Assembly: GCF_002795865.1 (NCBI RefSeq)
Contig: NZ_CP024920.1
Span: forward strand, 186,001 to 250,000
Length of the DNA stretch: 64,000 nucleotides
From: Qipengyuania seohaensis
Lineage (GTDB): Bacteria; Pseudomonadota; Alphaproteobacteria; Sphingomonadales; Sphingomonadaceae
Reading direction: 5' to 3'
Positions 32,580 through 42,464 of this stretch are shown here, one piece after another; position 1 is the stretch's first letter; each line of letters opens with the position of its first letter. The position numbers were made by a program, and so were the translations under genes. The notes below the pieces were generated by a model. It ran no database searches, had not been told where the DNA came from, and saw only the letters and a program-made list of their open reading frames with translations.

Positions 32580-32612
32580 AGACGGCCCGAACCGCAAGGT
32601 CCGGGCCGCCGG
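32580..32612 (-). terminator. Rho-independent terminator after paralog B
   Basis: On the minus strand, CGGCCCG and CGGGCCG pair around a 12-base loop and are followed by TCTTTGT, 16 bases past the stop at 32628. Confidence 0.75.
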
Positions 32613-32627
32613 TGGATTAGTGGGCGA

Positions 32628-33218
32628 TTAGCGAAGTCCGCGAATGCCGCTGAAGTCGACGTGGCTCACGCGGCCCCGCTCGATATAGCAGGTGAACTTG
32701 CCGTTATCTTCATTGCGGTAGCGACGGCGGTCATCGCGGTCGTACCTGTCGTAACGGTCATAGTTGCCCCACCGACCGCCGCGTTGGCCGTCGACGACAA
32801 TGCGGCCCTTAACTCTCCAGCCATAACGCGTGTCGTCCACATCGCGGATGTCGGTGACCTGCGCATAGCGGTAGCCGTAGCGACGGGCATCCTGCTTGGC
32901 GGCAGCAACGCAGCGTTCGACTGCGGCGCGAGGATTACCCCGGTTGCGGTAAGCACCGCGGCGATACTCACCACCGTCGCGATAATAGCGTCCGTCGCGA
33001 TAGTAGCGGCCATCGCGATAGTAATCGCGGTCACGCTTTGCGGAATTGGCGATAGCGGCAATGCCGCCAATGATGACTGCACCGGCAATAACGTCGCCGA
33101 CGGAGATACCATCGTCGCGGTCGCGGGCCTGGGCCGGGGTTGCGGTGGCAAGCGCCATTGCTCCGACGGCAGCAGTTGCGATCCCACCCTTCGCAATATT
33201 CTTTGTGATCTTGGTCAT
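32628..33218 (-). CDS. Secreted glycine-zipper-like protein, paralog B
   Basis: A 196-residue paralog of the adjacent gene at 31706: signal peptide (GIATAAVGAMALATATPAQA), the same hydrophobic core SVGDVIAGAVIIGGIAAIAN followed by SAKRD, a tandem repeat of YYRDGR (three copies), a conserved ERCVAAAKQDAR region and the terminal CYIERGRVSHVDFSGIRG. The two genes share the first half of the fold, with different low-complexity inserts. Probably periplasmic or outer-membrane associated. Its own terminator separates it from paralog A. Confidence 0.78.
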   Translation of the reverse strand: MTKITKNIAKGGIATAAVGAMALATATPAQARDRDDGISVGDVIAGAVIIGGIAAIANSAKRDRDYYRDGRYYRDGRYYRDGGEYRRGAYRNRGNPRAAVERCVAAAKQDARRYGYRYAQVTDIRDVDDTRYGWRVKGRIVVDGQRGGRWGNYDRYDRYDRDDRRRYRNEDNGKFTCYIERGRVSHVDFSGIRGLR

Positions 33219-33348
33219 GTGAGGCTCTCCTCATCTCTACCCAGGCGGGATTGCCTCGGTTGATTGAGGTTCTAGGCGAGTCGCACTGAGGTGAGCCTGA
33301 ATCCCGATTGCAGGCGATGTTCAGAAAACTGTCGTTTTTCCTGAATGG

Positions 33349-34749
33349 CTATTTCTCAAGGGATTCAAGGACATCGCGCGTGAACGCCGCAATGTCGAAC
33401 CGCGATCCGCTGGGGTCTTCTCCCCTTCTCACGATGACGACGTTAAGGCTCGGGACGATCACGACATACTGGCCGCGGTTGCCCATTGCAGCGAAAGTAT
33501 CGGTAGGCACGCCGTCGGAATTGTTGAGCAGCCAGAAGCCTGCACCATAGCCGAAGGGGCCGCCGGGCTGTGGTCCGGACGGGGAGGAGACATATTCGAC
33601 CCATCCTTCGGGCAGGATCCGCGTACCGTCGGGGCCCACTCCATCGTTGAGGTACAACTCGCCAAGCTTCGACAGATCATGCGCATGCGCCCAAACCTGG
33701 CTGGAAAGGACATAATTCCCACGCCAGTCGTATTCGGGAATAGTGTCGCTCATGCCGATCGATTTCAGCACCTCACGCGGCGGATGGGCTTCGAACGTTT
33801 CGCTGATCGCTGCAACCGCTGCCAGCGTATCGTTGTTGGCGTAGCGGTAGACGGTGCCCGGCTTGTAGATGAGGGGCCAGTTCTGGGCCCGCTCGTCGAC
33901 CGTAGTTCCACCCCAATAAAGGGGTTCCGTGCGGTTGCCCGGCGTATCGGAATAGCGACCCGACGCCATGCGAAGAGCGTGGTCGATGGTGATCTCGCGG
34001 CGCGGGTCGAAATTGCTCATCCCCGCAAGGCTGGCCGTACCTTCAACCGATATCTCCCCGCGCTGAACGGCTGCCCCGACTATTGTCGCTGCAATGCTTT
34101 TAGCGACCGACCATGTGCGCTGCGGAGTGAACAGCGTGAAATCGGGACCGGTGGCCCAATCGACAGGTTTGCGATCCTTCGTCACCAAAACCGCTGTCGT
34201 CCGCGTTCCCTCACCATAGGTCTCATCCAGAGCCGCCGCCAGAACAGCATTGGTAGCGGATGAAGGTGGGGCAGGCACAGAGAACGCAGGTGGCGCAGGC
34301 AGGGCGAATGTCAGCGATCCGTCGCTGCTCACGTTATTCGGCGTGTACTCACCTCCGGCAGGATCCATGCCGATGGGCATGATGACGCAGCCAGAACCGG
34401 GAAAATGCTTGGCCGAGCGCGGAGGCGCATCTTGCGCCCAGCTCACGTCCACCCGGTTGACCGCGCCCGATCCATCGGCCCCGTCGCGCAGGATTTCGTA
34501 AGGCAGGTCGCGAATGATCCCGTCGTATCGCGCGTCGACCCCCGTCAATTCCCACTGGTGAACACTTTCGGGTGATCGCTGCGCGCCAGACCATTCCGCA
34601 TTGGCAATCGCGCTGCACAGGAACAGCGCCTTGTACCCTGCCGCCAGCGCGCGGGAATAGCGGGCGTCGATCACCTCTTGGGCGGTCGATTGGGCAGCGA
34701 GGGGGGTGGTGACGAGGAGCGCGCTGGCTGCAAGAGCGTATCTGATCAT
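33349..34749 (-). CDS. Serine hydrolase of the beta-lactamase class C family
   Basis: About 466 residues, with a signal peptide (MIRYALAASALLVTTPLAAQ). The penicillin-binding/beta-lactamase fold shows the Ser-x-x-Lys motif in WSVAKSIAATIVG (near residue 250) and a later YRYANND, the Tyr-x-Asn pair. This group contains esterases and D-aminopeptidases as often as real beta-lactamases; no feature tells which. The start at 34749 is chosen for the signal peptide. Confidence 0.82.
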   Translation of the reverse strand: MIRYALAASALLVTTPLAAQSTAQEVIDARYSRALAAGYKALFLCSAIANAEWSGAQRSPESVHQWELTGVDARYDGIIRDLPYEILRDGADGSGAVNRVDVSWAQDAPPRSAKHFPGSGCVIMPIGMDPAGGEYTPNNVSSDGSLTFALPAPPAFSVPAPPSSATNAVLAAALDETYGEGTRTTAVLVTKDRKPVDWATGPDFTLFTPQRTWSVAKSIAATIVGAAVQRGEISVEGTASLAGMSNFDPRREITIDHALRMASGRYSDTPGNRTEPLYWGGTTVDERAQNWPLIYKPGTVYRYANNDTLAAVAAISETFEAHPPREVLKSIGMSDTIPEYDWRGNYVLSSQVWAHAHDLSKLGELYLNDGVGPDGTRILPEGWVEYVSSPSGPQPGGPFGYGAGFWLLNNSDGVPTDTFAAMGNRGQYVVIVPSLNVVIVRRGEDPSGSRFDIAAFTRDVLESLEK

Positions 34750-34778
34750 GCGCGCCTTGTGACACGACTTCCCCAGCG

Positions 34779-34822
34779 CGCAAAACAAAAGGGCCGGAGG
34801 ATTGCTCCCCCGGCCCTTCGTT
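34779..34822 (-). terminator. Terminator at the end of the ribosomal supercluster
   Basis: On the minus strand, arms AAGGGCCGG and CCGGCCCTT enclose a loop and are followed by TTGTTTTG. It lies just past rplQ and ends the alpha operon. Confidence 0.85.
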
Positions 34823-34840
34823 ATTCTTAGGCAGAAGCGC

Positions 34841-35260
34841 TTACGCGTCTTCCATTTCCTCGTCGCCCATGACCGGACCACTGTCCTGGCCCTTGGCGTC
34901 GACGTCGCGGTCGACCAGCTCGATCACGGCCATCTGCGCAGCATCGCTGCCACGATAACCGGCTTTGATCACGCGGCTGTAACCGCCTTCACGATCGGCA
35001 TAACGCTCTGCCAGAACGTCGAACAGCTTCTTCAGCTGCGTTTCGTCCTGCAGGCGAGCCATCGCAAGGCGACGGTTCGAAAGGCCGCCGCGCTTTGCCA
35101 GCGTGATCAGCTTTTCGATGTAAGGGCGCATTTCCTTCGCCTTGGGCAGCGTGGTCATGATCTGCTCGTGCTTGATCAGCGCAGCAGCCATGTTGCGCAG
35201 CATTGCATGACGGTGACCCGTCTTGCGCTGAAGCTTGCGGCCGGAAATCTTATGACGCAT
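34841..35260 (-). CDS. rplQ: 50S ribosomal protein L17
   Basis: 139 residues, beginning [20 protein letters not shown], the conserved L17 N-terminus, and containing [18 protein letters not shown] short acidic C-terminal extension (GDEEMEDA) is present. Last gene of the alpha operon, 89 bases after rpoA. Confidence 0.97.
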   Translation of the reverse strand: MRHKISGRKLQRKTGHRHAMLRNMAAALIKHEQIMTTLPKAKEMRPYIEKLITLAKRGGLSNRRLAMARLQDETQLKKLFDVLAERYADREGGYSRVIKAGYRGSDAAQMAVIELVDRDVDAKGQDSGPVMGDEEMEDA

Positions 35261-35349
35261 TTTCTTGTCCTTCGTTCGTAGGGGGCCCGTATGAGGTAGC
35301 CCGAAACAGGCCGGAAAAAGGGGTCCGGCCTATGCCCCTTGGAAATCGA

Positions 35350-36405
35350 TTAACCGAGCAGCTCTTGTTCGAGCTTCTTGGCCATTTCCTCGATGTTTTC
35401 TGGCGGCCAGCCAGGGATGTCCATGCCGAGGCGCAGACCCATCGAGCTCAGGACTTCCTTGATCTCGTTGAGCGACTTGCGGCCGAAGTTCGGCGTACGG
35501 AGCATCTCGGCCTCGGTCTTCTGGACTAGGTCGCCGATGTAGATGATGTTGTCGTTCTTCAGGCAGTTCGCCGAACGGACCGACAGTTCCAGCTCGTCGA
35601 CCTTCTTGAGAAGGTAACGATTGAGCTGGTTGGTGTCGCTTTCCTGCGGCTCTGCAGCCTGGCCGATCATCGCCGAAGTCGGCTGCGGGATGCCGTCTTC
35701 GAAGTGGACGAACAGCGTCAGCTGGTCCTGGAGGATACGCGCAGCGTATGCCACGGCGTCTTCCGGAGTGACGGTGCCGTCGGTCTCGATGTTCAGCGAC
35801 AGCTTGTCGTAATCCAGTTCCTGGCCCACGCGAGCGTTGTCGACCTTGTAGCTGACCTGGCGAACCGGCGAATACAGGCTGTCGACCGGGATGAGACCGA
35901 TCGGCGCATCGGCCGGACGGTTCATCACGGCGGGGCGATAGCCCTTGCCCGCATCTGCGGTCAGTTCCATGTTCAGCGTCGCACCTTCGTCGAGGTGACA
36001 GATCACGAGATCCTTGTTCATGATCTCGATATCGCCCGAAACGGCGATGTCGCCTGCCTTGACTTCGCCCGGGCCAGTGGCCGAGAGCTGAAGGCGCTTG
36101 GTGCCTTCACCTTCCATCTTGAGCGCGATTTGTTTCACGTTCAGGACGATGTCGGTGACGTCCTCGCGCACGCCTGCGAGCGAGGAGAATTCATGCAGCA
36201 CGTTCTCGATCTTGATCGAGGTGATGGCCGCGCCCTGGAGCGAGGACAGCAGCACACGACGCAGCGCATTGCCGAGCGTCAGGCCGAAGCCACGCTCGAG
36301 CGGTTCGGCAACGAAGGTCGCCTTACGCTTCTTGTCGCCACCGTCTTTGATGTCGAGGGTGTTGGGTTTCTTGAGTTCCTGCCAGTTCTTGATGTTGACG
36401 GACAT
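35350..36405 (-). CDS. rpoA: RNA polymerase alpha subunit
   Basis: 351 residues. The N-terminal assembly domain ([30 protein letters not shown]) dimerises and nucleates the core enzyme; after an acidic linker the C-terminal domain, which binds UP elements and activators, is complete (ENVCLKNDNI-type start, [17 protein letters not shown]). Two glycine-rich turns and the length are typical for alphaproteobacteria. Confidence 0.98.
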   Translation of the reverse strand: MSVNIKNWQELKKPNTLDIKDGGDKKRKATFVAEPLERGFGLTLGNALRRVLLSSLQGAAITSIKIENVLHEFSSLAGVREDVTDIVLNVKQIALKMEGEGTKRLQLSATGPGEVKAGDIAVSGDIEIMNKDLVICHLDEGATLNMELTADAGKGYRPAVMNRPADAPIGLIPVDSLYSPVRQVSYKVDNARVGQELDYDKLSLNIETDGTVTPEDAVAYAARILQDQLTLFVHFEDGIPQPTSAMIGQAAEPQESDTNQLNRYLLKKVDELELSVRSANCLKNDNIIYIGDLVQKTEAEMLRTPNFGRKSLNEIKEVLSSMGLRLGMDIPGWPPENIEEMAKKLEQELLG

Positions 36406-36509
36406 GGATTTCCCCTGGTGTGGATGCGGGCAGGACCGGAGCTCTCAGTGAGCGTCCGGTCCGTGAAGATTGTCGGCGGCCCGTTGCCGGACCGCCAGGC
36501 AGGTACGGA

Positions 36510-36899
36510 TCAGACGCGACGACGCTTGGACGGCCGCACACCATTGTGCGGGATCGGCGTAACGTCGCGGATCGAGGTGATCGTAAAGCCGACAGCTGCG
36601 AGACCGCGAAGGGCGCTCTCACGACCCGAACCCGGGCCCTTAACTTCGACTTCGAGGGTGCGCACACCATGCTCGGCAGCTTTCTTGCCGGCATCGTCTG
36701 CTGCAACCTGGGCCGCATAGGGAGTCGACTTGCGGCTGCCCTTGAAGCCCATCATCCCGGCGCTGGACCAGCTGATAGCATTGCCCTGTGCGTCGGTGAT
36801 GGTGATCATCGTATTGTTGAAGCTGGCGTTGATGTGCGCAACGCCGCTGGAAATGTTCTTTTTGTCGCGGCGCCTAACGCGGCCGGGTTCGCGTGCCAT
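36510..36899 (-). CDS. rpsK: 30S ribosomal protein S11
   Basis: 129 residues, with the family core [19 protein letters not shown] and the C-terminal [13 protein letters not shown]. Located between rpsM and rpoA, as in most bacteria; 55 bases follow rpsM. Confidence 0.98.
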   Translation of the reverse strand: MAREPGRVRRRDKKNISSGVAHINASFNNTMITITDAQGNAISWSSAGMMGFKGSRKSTPYAAQVAADDAGKKAAEHGVRTLEVEVKGPGSGRESALRGLAAVGFTITSIRDVTPIPHNGVRPSKRRRV

Positions 36900-36954
36900 G
36901 ATGTTACTTCCTTACATATTCTCAAGAAGGGAAAAGCGCTGGGAGACCCCAGGC

Positions 36955-37323
36955 TTACTTCTTCTTGCCGGCGATCGGCTTGGCCTTACCCTTGCGGGTA
37001 CGGGCATTGGTGTGAGTGCGCTGGCCGCGAACGGGCAGGCCGGCACGGTGACGAAGACCGCGATAGGAACGCAGGTCCATCAGGCGCTTGATGTTCATCG
37101 CGGTGTCGCGACGAAGATCGCCTTCGACCATGTGCTCTTCGTCGATCGTTTCGCGAACGCGCAGGATTTCCTCGTCGGAGAGGTCCTGGACACGACGAGC
37201 GTGATCGATGCCGAGCTTGTCAGCGATCTCAACAGCCTTGGTACGGCCGATTCCGTGAATATAGGTGAGCGCGATAATAACGCGCTTGTTGGTGGGGATG
37301 TTTACCCCGGCAATACGAGCCAC
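36955..37323 (-). CDS. rpsM: 30S ribosomal protein S13
   Basis: 122 residues. Starts [21 protein letters not shown] and ends in the basic tail [18 protein letters not shown], which contacts tRNA in the P site. First gene of the alpha operon here; a TTGACC promoter-like box lies about 155 bases upstream. Confidence 0.98.
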   Translation of the reverse strand: MARIAGVNIPTNKRVIIALTYIHGIGRTKAVEIADKLGIDHARRVQDLSDEEILRVRETIDEEHMVEGDLRRDTAMNIKRLMDLRSYRGLRHRAGLPVRGQRTHTNARTRKGKAKPIAGKKK

Positions 37324-37478
37324 TTAATTCTCCATGCTCCACAGGGTCCTTTGAAGCGGGACCCTATCTCAACGCCTTGTTTTCATTGATACAGCCGGCC
37401 GTGCTTCACGCAAAAAGCCCGGATGGCGTGCAAAAGATACCGCCTGCCGGACTCACCGAAAGTGTCGAATGAAAGGCG

Positions 37479-37507
37479 CGCTTAGGCGGATTCGGCCGCT
37501 AGGTCAA
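37479..37507 (-). promoter_or_regulatory. Candidate promoter of the alpha operon
   Basis: Minus-strand -35 TTGACC (37507-37502), a 17-base spacer and a weak -10 TAAGCG (37484-37479). It is in the 278-base gap after the SRPBCC gene. The same TTGACC-N17 geometry occurs ahead of rpsL. Not proven. Confidence 0.4.
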
Positions 37508-37601
37508 CAGCCCGCGCACGCAAACGACGAGGCCACCCATATGGGTAACCCTGCGCGTGATACAACCTCGTGATAACCGTCGAGCAAGCCTACGTCAAAA
37601 A

Positions 37602-38258
37602 TCAGTCTGCCAAAGCGTCGATTTGATCCCCGACGCTGTCCTCTTCCGCCCCCTGATCGGCGGCTTCCGTATCGGCGCCGGGATCCTCCTCAGCATCATC
37701 GCCCCCTTCCCCATCCATCCCACCGAGATGGTCGCGAAGGCCGCGCAGCTGCTGGTTCATGACGCCGTCCACCGCCTTGGAAATCTGGTCGATTTCAAAG
37801 CCCATCGGACCGCCGACATTGTATTCCCAGTCGATCCGGGTGCCGCCATCGATCGCCGAGAGGGTTACCGTCAGCACGCCTGTGGCAGGCACCGCCTGGA
37901 GCGGCCCGAGACCTCCGCGAAGGCGCAAGGCTCGATCCGGTACCGCCTGGACGACAACAGCATGCTGCGCGCTGCCATCGAGGGGGATGTCGCCCTCGCC
38001 CGGGATCCTCTCGCAGAAGCACCCTCCAGCGGACGGCACCAGCGTCATGTTGGACGCATCGGCAGACCAGGTGTGCGCGTCATTCCACCAGGCGGAAGGT
38101 TTGATCAGGGCCAGCCATGTTTCGCGCGGTGTGGCGGCTACTGCGGCCGAGGCCTTCGTGACGAATCCGCTTTCGCTCGTCGCGACGACCTTCGCAGCCG
38201 TAGGAACCGCGAAGGTCGCGAGGCCGATTGCGGCTAAAGTTGCATAGAGGCGCGGCAT
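37602..38258 (-). CDS. Exported SRPBCC-like protein
   Basis: About 218 residues. A signal peptide (MPRLYATLAAIGLATFAVPTAAKV) is followed by a segment like the START/SRPBCC (polyketide cyclase) fold: WLALIKPSAWWNDAHTWS, GGCFCERIP, and the C-terminal IDWEYNVGGPMGFE that often closes the hydrophobic pocket. The last 40 residues are strongly acidic (GGDDAEEDPGADTEAADQGA). It is inserted between adk and rpsM, an unusual spot inside the ribosomal supercluster. ATG at 38258 has GGGAGAG upstream. Ligand unknown. Confidence 0.75.
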   Translation of the reverse strand: MPRLYATLAAIGLATFAVPTAAKVVATSESGFVTKASAAVAATPRETWLALIKPSAWWNDAHTWSADASNMTLVPSAGGCFCERIPGEGDIPLDGSAQHAVVVQAVPDRALRLRGGLGPLQAVPATGVLTVTLSAIDGGTRIDWEYNVGGPMGFEIDQISKAVDGVMNQQLRGLRDHLGGMDGEGGDDAEEDPGADTEAADQGAEEDSVGDQIDALAD

Positions 38259-38343
38259 TGTTCTCTCCCGGATCATTCGGGCGAGTTGTATGAGCGCGAA
38301 AGTGGTTTGGAAAGGGCAGTCTGCACCCCCCTCGCCCGCAATA

Positions 38344-38988
38344 TCAGGTCAGTATGGCGTCGATGGCGTGGGTTACATCATCGATCGCGCCCATGCCGTC
38401 GACCCGGTTCACGATGCCGCGAGCTTCGTAGCCCGGCAGGATCGGAGCGGTTTCGTTGCGATACACCTGCATGCGGTGGCGCACGGTTTCTTCATTGTCA
38501 TCCGGACGGCGCTTGAACTCGGTCGAGCCGCACTGGTCGCAGACCCCCTCTACCTTCGGTTGCTTGAAGGTGTCGTGATAGCCCGCACCGCAATTGGCGC
38601 AGGTGAAGCGACCGGTAATACGCTGGACCAGAGCGTCTTCGTTGACTTCCAGCTCGATAACATGGTCGAGGCTGCGGCCGTGCTTGGCGAGGATCTCGTC
38701 GAGCTGGTCAGCCTGGGCTGCCGTACGAGGATAGCCGTCGAAGATAGCACCGGTCTCGGGCCCCATGTCGGCAAGCTTGGCATCGATCATGGCCGACACG
38801 ATATCGTCCGAGACGAGACCGCCCGAATCCATGATGTCCGCGACCTTCCGACCAAGCTCCGTGTCCGCCTTGCGAGTTTCGCGGAGCATGTCGCCAGTCG
38901 ACAGCTGCATCATGCCGTGATGCTCGACCAGGCGCTGCGCCTGGGTACCCTTGCCTGCGCCCGGAGGGCCGAGAAGAATTATATCCAT
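38344..38988 (-). CDS. adk: Adenylate kinase
   Basis: Interconverts ATP + AMP and 2 ADP. The 214-residue enzyme has the P-loop GPPGAGKGTQAQRL, the AMP-binding GYPRT motif and a zinc-type lid with four cysteines (CANCGAGYHD ... CDQCGS). Placed after secY as in most bacteria. Confidence 0.97.
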   Translation of the reverse strand: MDIILLGPPGAGKGTQAQRLVEHHGMMQLSTGDMLRETRKADTELGRKVADIMDSGGLVSDDIVSAMIDAKLADMGPETGAIFDGYPRTAAQADQLDEILAKHGRSLDHVIELEVNEDALVQRITGRFTCANCGAGYHDTFKQPKVEGVCDQCGSTEFKRRPDDNEETVRHRMQVYRNETAPILPGYEARGIVNRVDGMGAIDDVTHAIDAILT

Positions 38989-39020
38989 CGCGTGAGGTCC
39001 CTTTCGCCTTCGCTCATGCC

Positions 39021-40385
39021 TTAACGAAGGCGACCCTTCAACTTGGCCTTTTTGATGAGATCGCCGTACTGATGCGCCAGCAGGTGCGACTGGATCTGGC
39101 TAATCGTATCGACAGTCACGTTCACGACGATCAGCAGGCTGGTACCGCCAAGGAACAGCGGGATACCGGTCTGGGCGATCATGTATTCGGGCACCACGCA
39201 GACGAATGTCAGGTAGATGGCGCCGATCACCGTGATGCGCGTGAGAACGTAATCGAGATACTGCTCGGTGCGCTTGCCCGGACGGATACCGGGGATGAAG
39301 CCGCCATTCTTCTTCAGGTTCTCTGCGGTCTCTTCGGGATTGAAGACGACTGCGGTGTAGAAGAAGCAGAAGAAGATGATTCCGAGGCCGTACAGCGTCA
39401 TGTAGAGCGGCTGACCGTGCTGGAGGTATTGCAGAACCGTCTGCACGACGCCGCCGAAGCTGCTTTCCGTATCCAGCGAATTACCGGCGAACTGCGTGAT
39501 CGTCAGCGGCAGCAGAAGCAGCGAGCTGGCGAAGATCGGCGGAATGACGCCTGCGGTGTTGAGCTTGAGCGGAAGATGCGAACGGTCTGCCTGCATCCCG
39601 CCGCGCTGGGTTGCGCGCTTGGGATACTGGATCAGCAGCCGGCGCTGGGCGCGCTCGAAGAAACTGATCAGGAGGATCAGGCCGACGACCATCACGATGA
39701 AGCCGAGCAGGATGCCGGTGGCGATCGAGCCTTCGCTGTATCCGGTCGCCATGTTCGTCACGAAGGTGGGGAACTGTGCGACGATTCCGGCCATGATGAT
39801 CAGCGAAACGCCGTTGCCGATACCGCGACTGGTGATCTGTTCACCCAGCCACAGGAGGAACATGGTGCCGCCGACAAGGCTGATGACCGCGCCGACGCGG
39901 AACATGTAGCCGGGATCGACCACGGCTGCGATGCCGTTAGCCGCCCCGAAGCTTTCAAGACCGGCGGCAAGGAACCAGCCCTGCACTGTGCAAAGCAGCA
40001 CCGTACCGTAGCGAGTATACTGGTTGAGCTTCTGGCGGCCGACCGTCCCCTCTTTCTTGAGAGCGGCGAGCGTGGGGTGCAGGGCCGAGGCCATCTGCAC
40101 GACGATCGAAGCTGTAATGTAGGGCATGACGCCGAGCGCAATGAGGCTCATGCGCTCCAGGCTACCGCCCGTGAACATGTTGAACATGTCGATGATGCCA
40201 CCCTGGGTGACATCGGCCAGCTGCGTCAGCGCACGGGCATTGATGCCCGGTAGCGGAACGAAGCTCAGGAAACGGAAAACGATCAGCGCACCGATCGTGA
40301 ACCAGATGCGCTGCTTGAGCTCAGTGGCCTTGGAGAAATTGGCGAGACTTATGTTGCTCGCGAAACTGTCGGCGCTTGATGCCAT
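39021..40385 (-). CDS. secY: Preprotein translocase channel subunit SecY
   Basis: Forms the SecYEG protein-conducting channel. 454 residues with ten helices. Conserved features are the plug region after helix 1 (FVPLPGINARAL), MNxFTGGSLERMS, and the cytosolic loop YPKRATQRGGMQADRSHLPL used by SecA. Ends in the usual basic tail. In the spc operon between rplO and adk. Confidence 0.97.
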   Translation of the reverse strand: MASSADSFASNISLANFSKATELKQRIWFTIGALIVFRFLSFVPLPGINARALTQLADVTQGGIIDMFNMFTGGSLERMSLIALGVMPYITASIVVQMASALHPTLAALKKEGTVGRQKLNQYTRYGTVLLCTVQGWFLAAGLESFGAANGIAAVVDPGYMFRVGAVISLVGGTMFLLWLGEQITSRGIGNGVSLIIMAGIVAQFPTFVTNMATGYSEGSIATGILLGFIVMVVGLILLISFFERAQRRLLIQYPKRATQRGGMQADRSHLPLKLNTAGVIPPIFASSLLLLPLTITQFAGNSLDTESSFGGVVQTVLQYLQHGQPLYMTLYGLGIIFFCFFYTAVVFNPEETAENLKKNGGFIPGIRPGKRTEQYLDYVLTRITVIGAIYLTFVCVVPEYMIAQTGIPLFLGGTSLLIVVNVTVDTISQIQSHLLAHQYGDLIKKAKLKGRLR

Positions 40386-40490
40386 TGGTCGTCTTCGATC
40401 CTAGCTTGTCGCCGGCCCGTCCCGGCGCTGACCGGACAGATAGGGAGCGGAAGGCCGAATGTCGAACCCCCGCTCCCTTATTTCCATCGA

Positions 40491-41030
40491 TTACTTTGCC
40501 TTCTTGGCCTTGTTGGCCTCGGTGCGAGCAGCCTTTTTCTCATGCTCGGGCTGCGCCTTGGGCAGCACTTCAACCGAACCACCGGCCTTTTCGACGGCTT
40601 CGATCGCGCCCTTGGAGGCACCGGCAACGACGAACTTCGCCTTCGCCTTGATCTCACCCTTGCCGAGCAGGCGGACGCCGTCCTTGCCGCCGCGTGCGAG
40701 GCCGGCGGCCTGCAGCGCTGCGTGGTCGATGTCCTTCTTGGCGTCGAGCTTCTTCGCGTCGATGAACTTCTGGATCATGCCCAGGTTCACTTCGGCAAAG
40801 TCCTTGCCGAACGGGTTGTTGAAGCCGCGCTTCGGCAGGCGCATGTGAAGGGGCATCTGGCCGCCTTCGAAGCCCTTGATGGCAACACCCGAACGGCTCT
40901 TCTGACCCTTCTGGCCACGGCCAGCGGTCTTGCCCTTGCCCGAACCGATGCCACGGCCGACACGGATGCGCTCCTTGCGGGCGCCGGGGTTGTCACGGAT
41001 GTCGTTGAGTTTGATAGTCATGGTCTGCAC
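40491..41030 (-). CDS. rplO: 50S ribosomal protein L15
   Basis: 179 residues. Typical N-terminus ([41 protein letters not shown]) and a longer than average, Lys-rich C-terminal tail ([18 protein letters not shown]). Spc operon gene. Confidence 0.97.
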   Translation of the reverse strand: MQTMTIKLNDIRDNPGARKERIRVGRGIGSGKGKTAGRGQKGQKSRSGVAIKGFEGGQMPLHMRLPKRGFNNPFGKDFAEVNLGMIQKFIDAKKLDAKKDIDHAALQAAGLARGGKDGVRLLGKGEIKAKAKFVVAGASKGAIEAVEKAGGSVEVLPKAQPEHEKKAARTEANKAKKAK

Positions 41031-41115
41031 TCGCTTTCGCTTTTGTTCGCGCTGAAAAATGGAAGCGGCCCGCTATCGCAGCAGGCCGCTCCCGTCAAAT
41101 TGTTCCGTCGACTGA

Positions 41116-41319
41116 TTAGTCGACGATCTCGACAAGATGCGGGACCTTGGCGACGGCACCACGCACTTCGGGAGTGTCCTGGCGTTCTACGACCTTGTGC
41201 ATCTTGTTCAGGCCAAGACCGATGAGGATCTTGCGCTGTCCTTCCGGACGGCGGATCGGCGAGCCGATCTGCTTGAGCTTGATGGTTTTAGCCCCATCAT
41301 TTTTCTTAGCGGCCATCAT
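41116..41319 (-). CDS. rpmD: 50S ribosomal protein L30
   Basis: 67 residues, with the L30 core ([35 protein letters not shown]). Two consecutive ATG codons exist; the second gives the family length. Between rpsE and rplO. Confidence 0.96.
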   Translation of the reverse strand: MMAAKKNDGAKTIKLKQIGSPIRRPEGQRKILIGLGLNKMHKVVERQDTPEVRGAVAKVPHLVEIVD

Positions 41320-41321
41320 TT

Positions 41322-42116
41322 TTACTCCGCGATAGCGGCGGCGTCGGCTTCAGCCTCTGCCTCCGACGCACCACCGCGACCAAGGAGGTCGGCGACCTTC
41401 TTGCCGCGACGCTGGGCAACCGACTTCGGCGAAGTCTGGTCGGTCAGCGCGTCGAACGTGGCGCGGATCATGTTATAGGGGTTCGAAGTGCCGACCGACT
41501 TGGTCACCACGTCTGCAACGCCCAGGCTTTCGAAGACGGCACGCATCGGACCACCGGCGATGATACCGGTACCCGGAGGCGCCGTACGCACGGTAACCTT
41601 GCCGGCACCGAAGCGACCGTTGCCGTCGTGATGGAGGGTACGACCTTCCTTCAGCGGGACGCGGATCATCTTCTTGCGAGCAGCGGCAGTTGCCTTCTGG
41701 ATCGCTTCCGGCACTTCGCGGGCCTTGCCCTTGCCGAAGCCGACACGGCCCGAACCGTCACCCACGACCACGAGTGCAGCGAAACCGAAGCGCTTGCCGC
41801 CCTTCACCGTCTTGCTGACGCGGTTGATGTGGACGAGCTTCTCGATGATGCCATCGTCTTCTTCTTCGCGACGACCGCCACGGCGATTATCACGACCACC
41901 ACGGCCACCACGGCCACGATCGTTGCCACCGCGGCCACCGCCACGGTTGCCACGTCCGCGCGGCTGACCTTCGGCACCCTGTGCAGGGTCCTGGTTGGCA
42001 GCAGCTTCCGAAGGCGTATCGGCGACTGCCGGCTCTTCGTTGGTCACGGCGGTTTCGGTTTCGGCCGTCACGACCTTTTCTTCGGTCTTTTCTTCGGTCT
42101 TGTTTTCATCAGCCAT
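41322..42116 (-). CDS. rpsE: 30S ribosomal protein S5 with a long RGG-rich N-terminal extension
   Basis: 264 residues against about 165 in E. coli. The S5 core starts near residue 90 ([51 protein letters not shown]) and is intact. Before it lies an acidic, Thr/Glu/Ala-rich stretch, then [22 protein letters not shown], a repeat-like Arg-Gly block. A short acidic/Ala-rich tail follows the core. The extension is expected to be disordered and may bind RNA. Two bases separate its stop and the rpmD start. Confidence 0.95.
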   Translation of the reverse strand: MADENKTEEKTEEKVVTAETETAVTNEEPAVADTPSEAAANQDPAQGAEGQPRGRGNRGGGRGGNDRGRGGRGGRDNRRGGRREEEDDGIIEKLVHINRVSKTVKGGKRFGFAALVVVGDGSGRVGFGKGKAREVPEAIQKATAAARKKMIRVPLKEGRTLHHDGNGRFGAGKVTVRTAPPGTGIIAGGPMRAVFESLGVADVVTKSVGTSNPYNMIRATFDALTDQTSPKSVAQRRGKKVADLLGRGGASEAEAEADAAAIAE

Positions 42117-42118
42117 GA

Positions 42119-42463
42119 TCAGAACTCCAGCCCGCCTTCACGAGCGGCGTCGGCCAGCGCTTTCACGCGGCCATGGAACAGGAAACCACCGCGGTCGAAC
42201 ACGACGTTGGTCACGCCGGCCTTCTTTGCAGCAGCGGCGATGTCGGAACCGACCTTCTTGGCGGCATCGACATTGGCACCCGAGCCCTTCACGCCCAGCG
42301 TCGAGGCAGCGGCAACGGTCTTGCCGGCAGCATCGTCGATGATCTGCGCGTAGATGTGCTTACCGGTGCGGTGGACCGACAGGCGCGGCTTGCCACCAGC
42401 GCGGCTGCGAAGCGCAGTACGCACACGGCGGCGGCGGCGTTCGAAAAGGGAAAGCTTTGCCAT
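42119..42463 (-). CDS. rplR: 50S ribosomal protein L18
   Basis: 114 residues (start at 42463; longer in-frame extension overlaps rplF). Core motifs [37 protein letters not shown] and the C-terminal [13 protein letters not shown]. Binds 5S rRNA. Stop lies 2 bases before rpsE. Confidence 0.97.
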   Translation of the reverse strand: MAKLSLFERRRRRVRTALRSRAGGKPRLSVHRTGKHIYAQIIDDAAGKTVAAASTLGVKGSGANVDAAKKVGSDIAAAAKKAGVTNVVFDRGGFLFHGRVKALADAAREGGLEF

Positions 42464-42464
42464 C

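Noticed and set aside
37537..37547. Palindrome CCCATATGGG also found near 54281, upstream of ribosomal genes
   Set aside because: Ten bases, two occurrences; could be chance, and no regulator family is known to me with this site.
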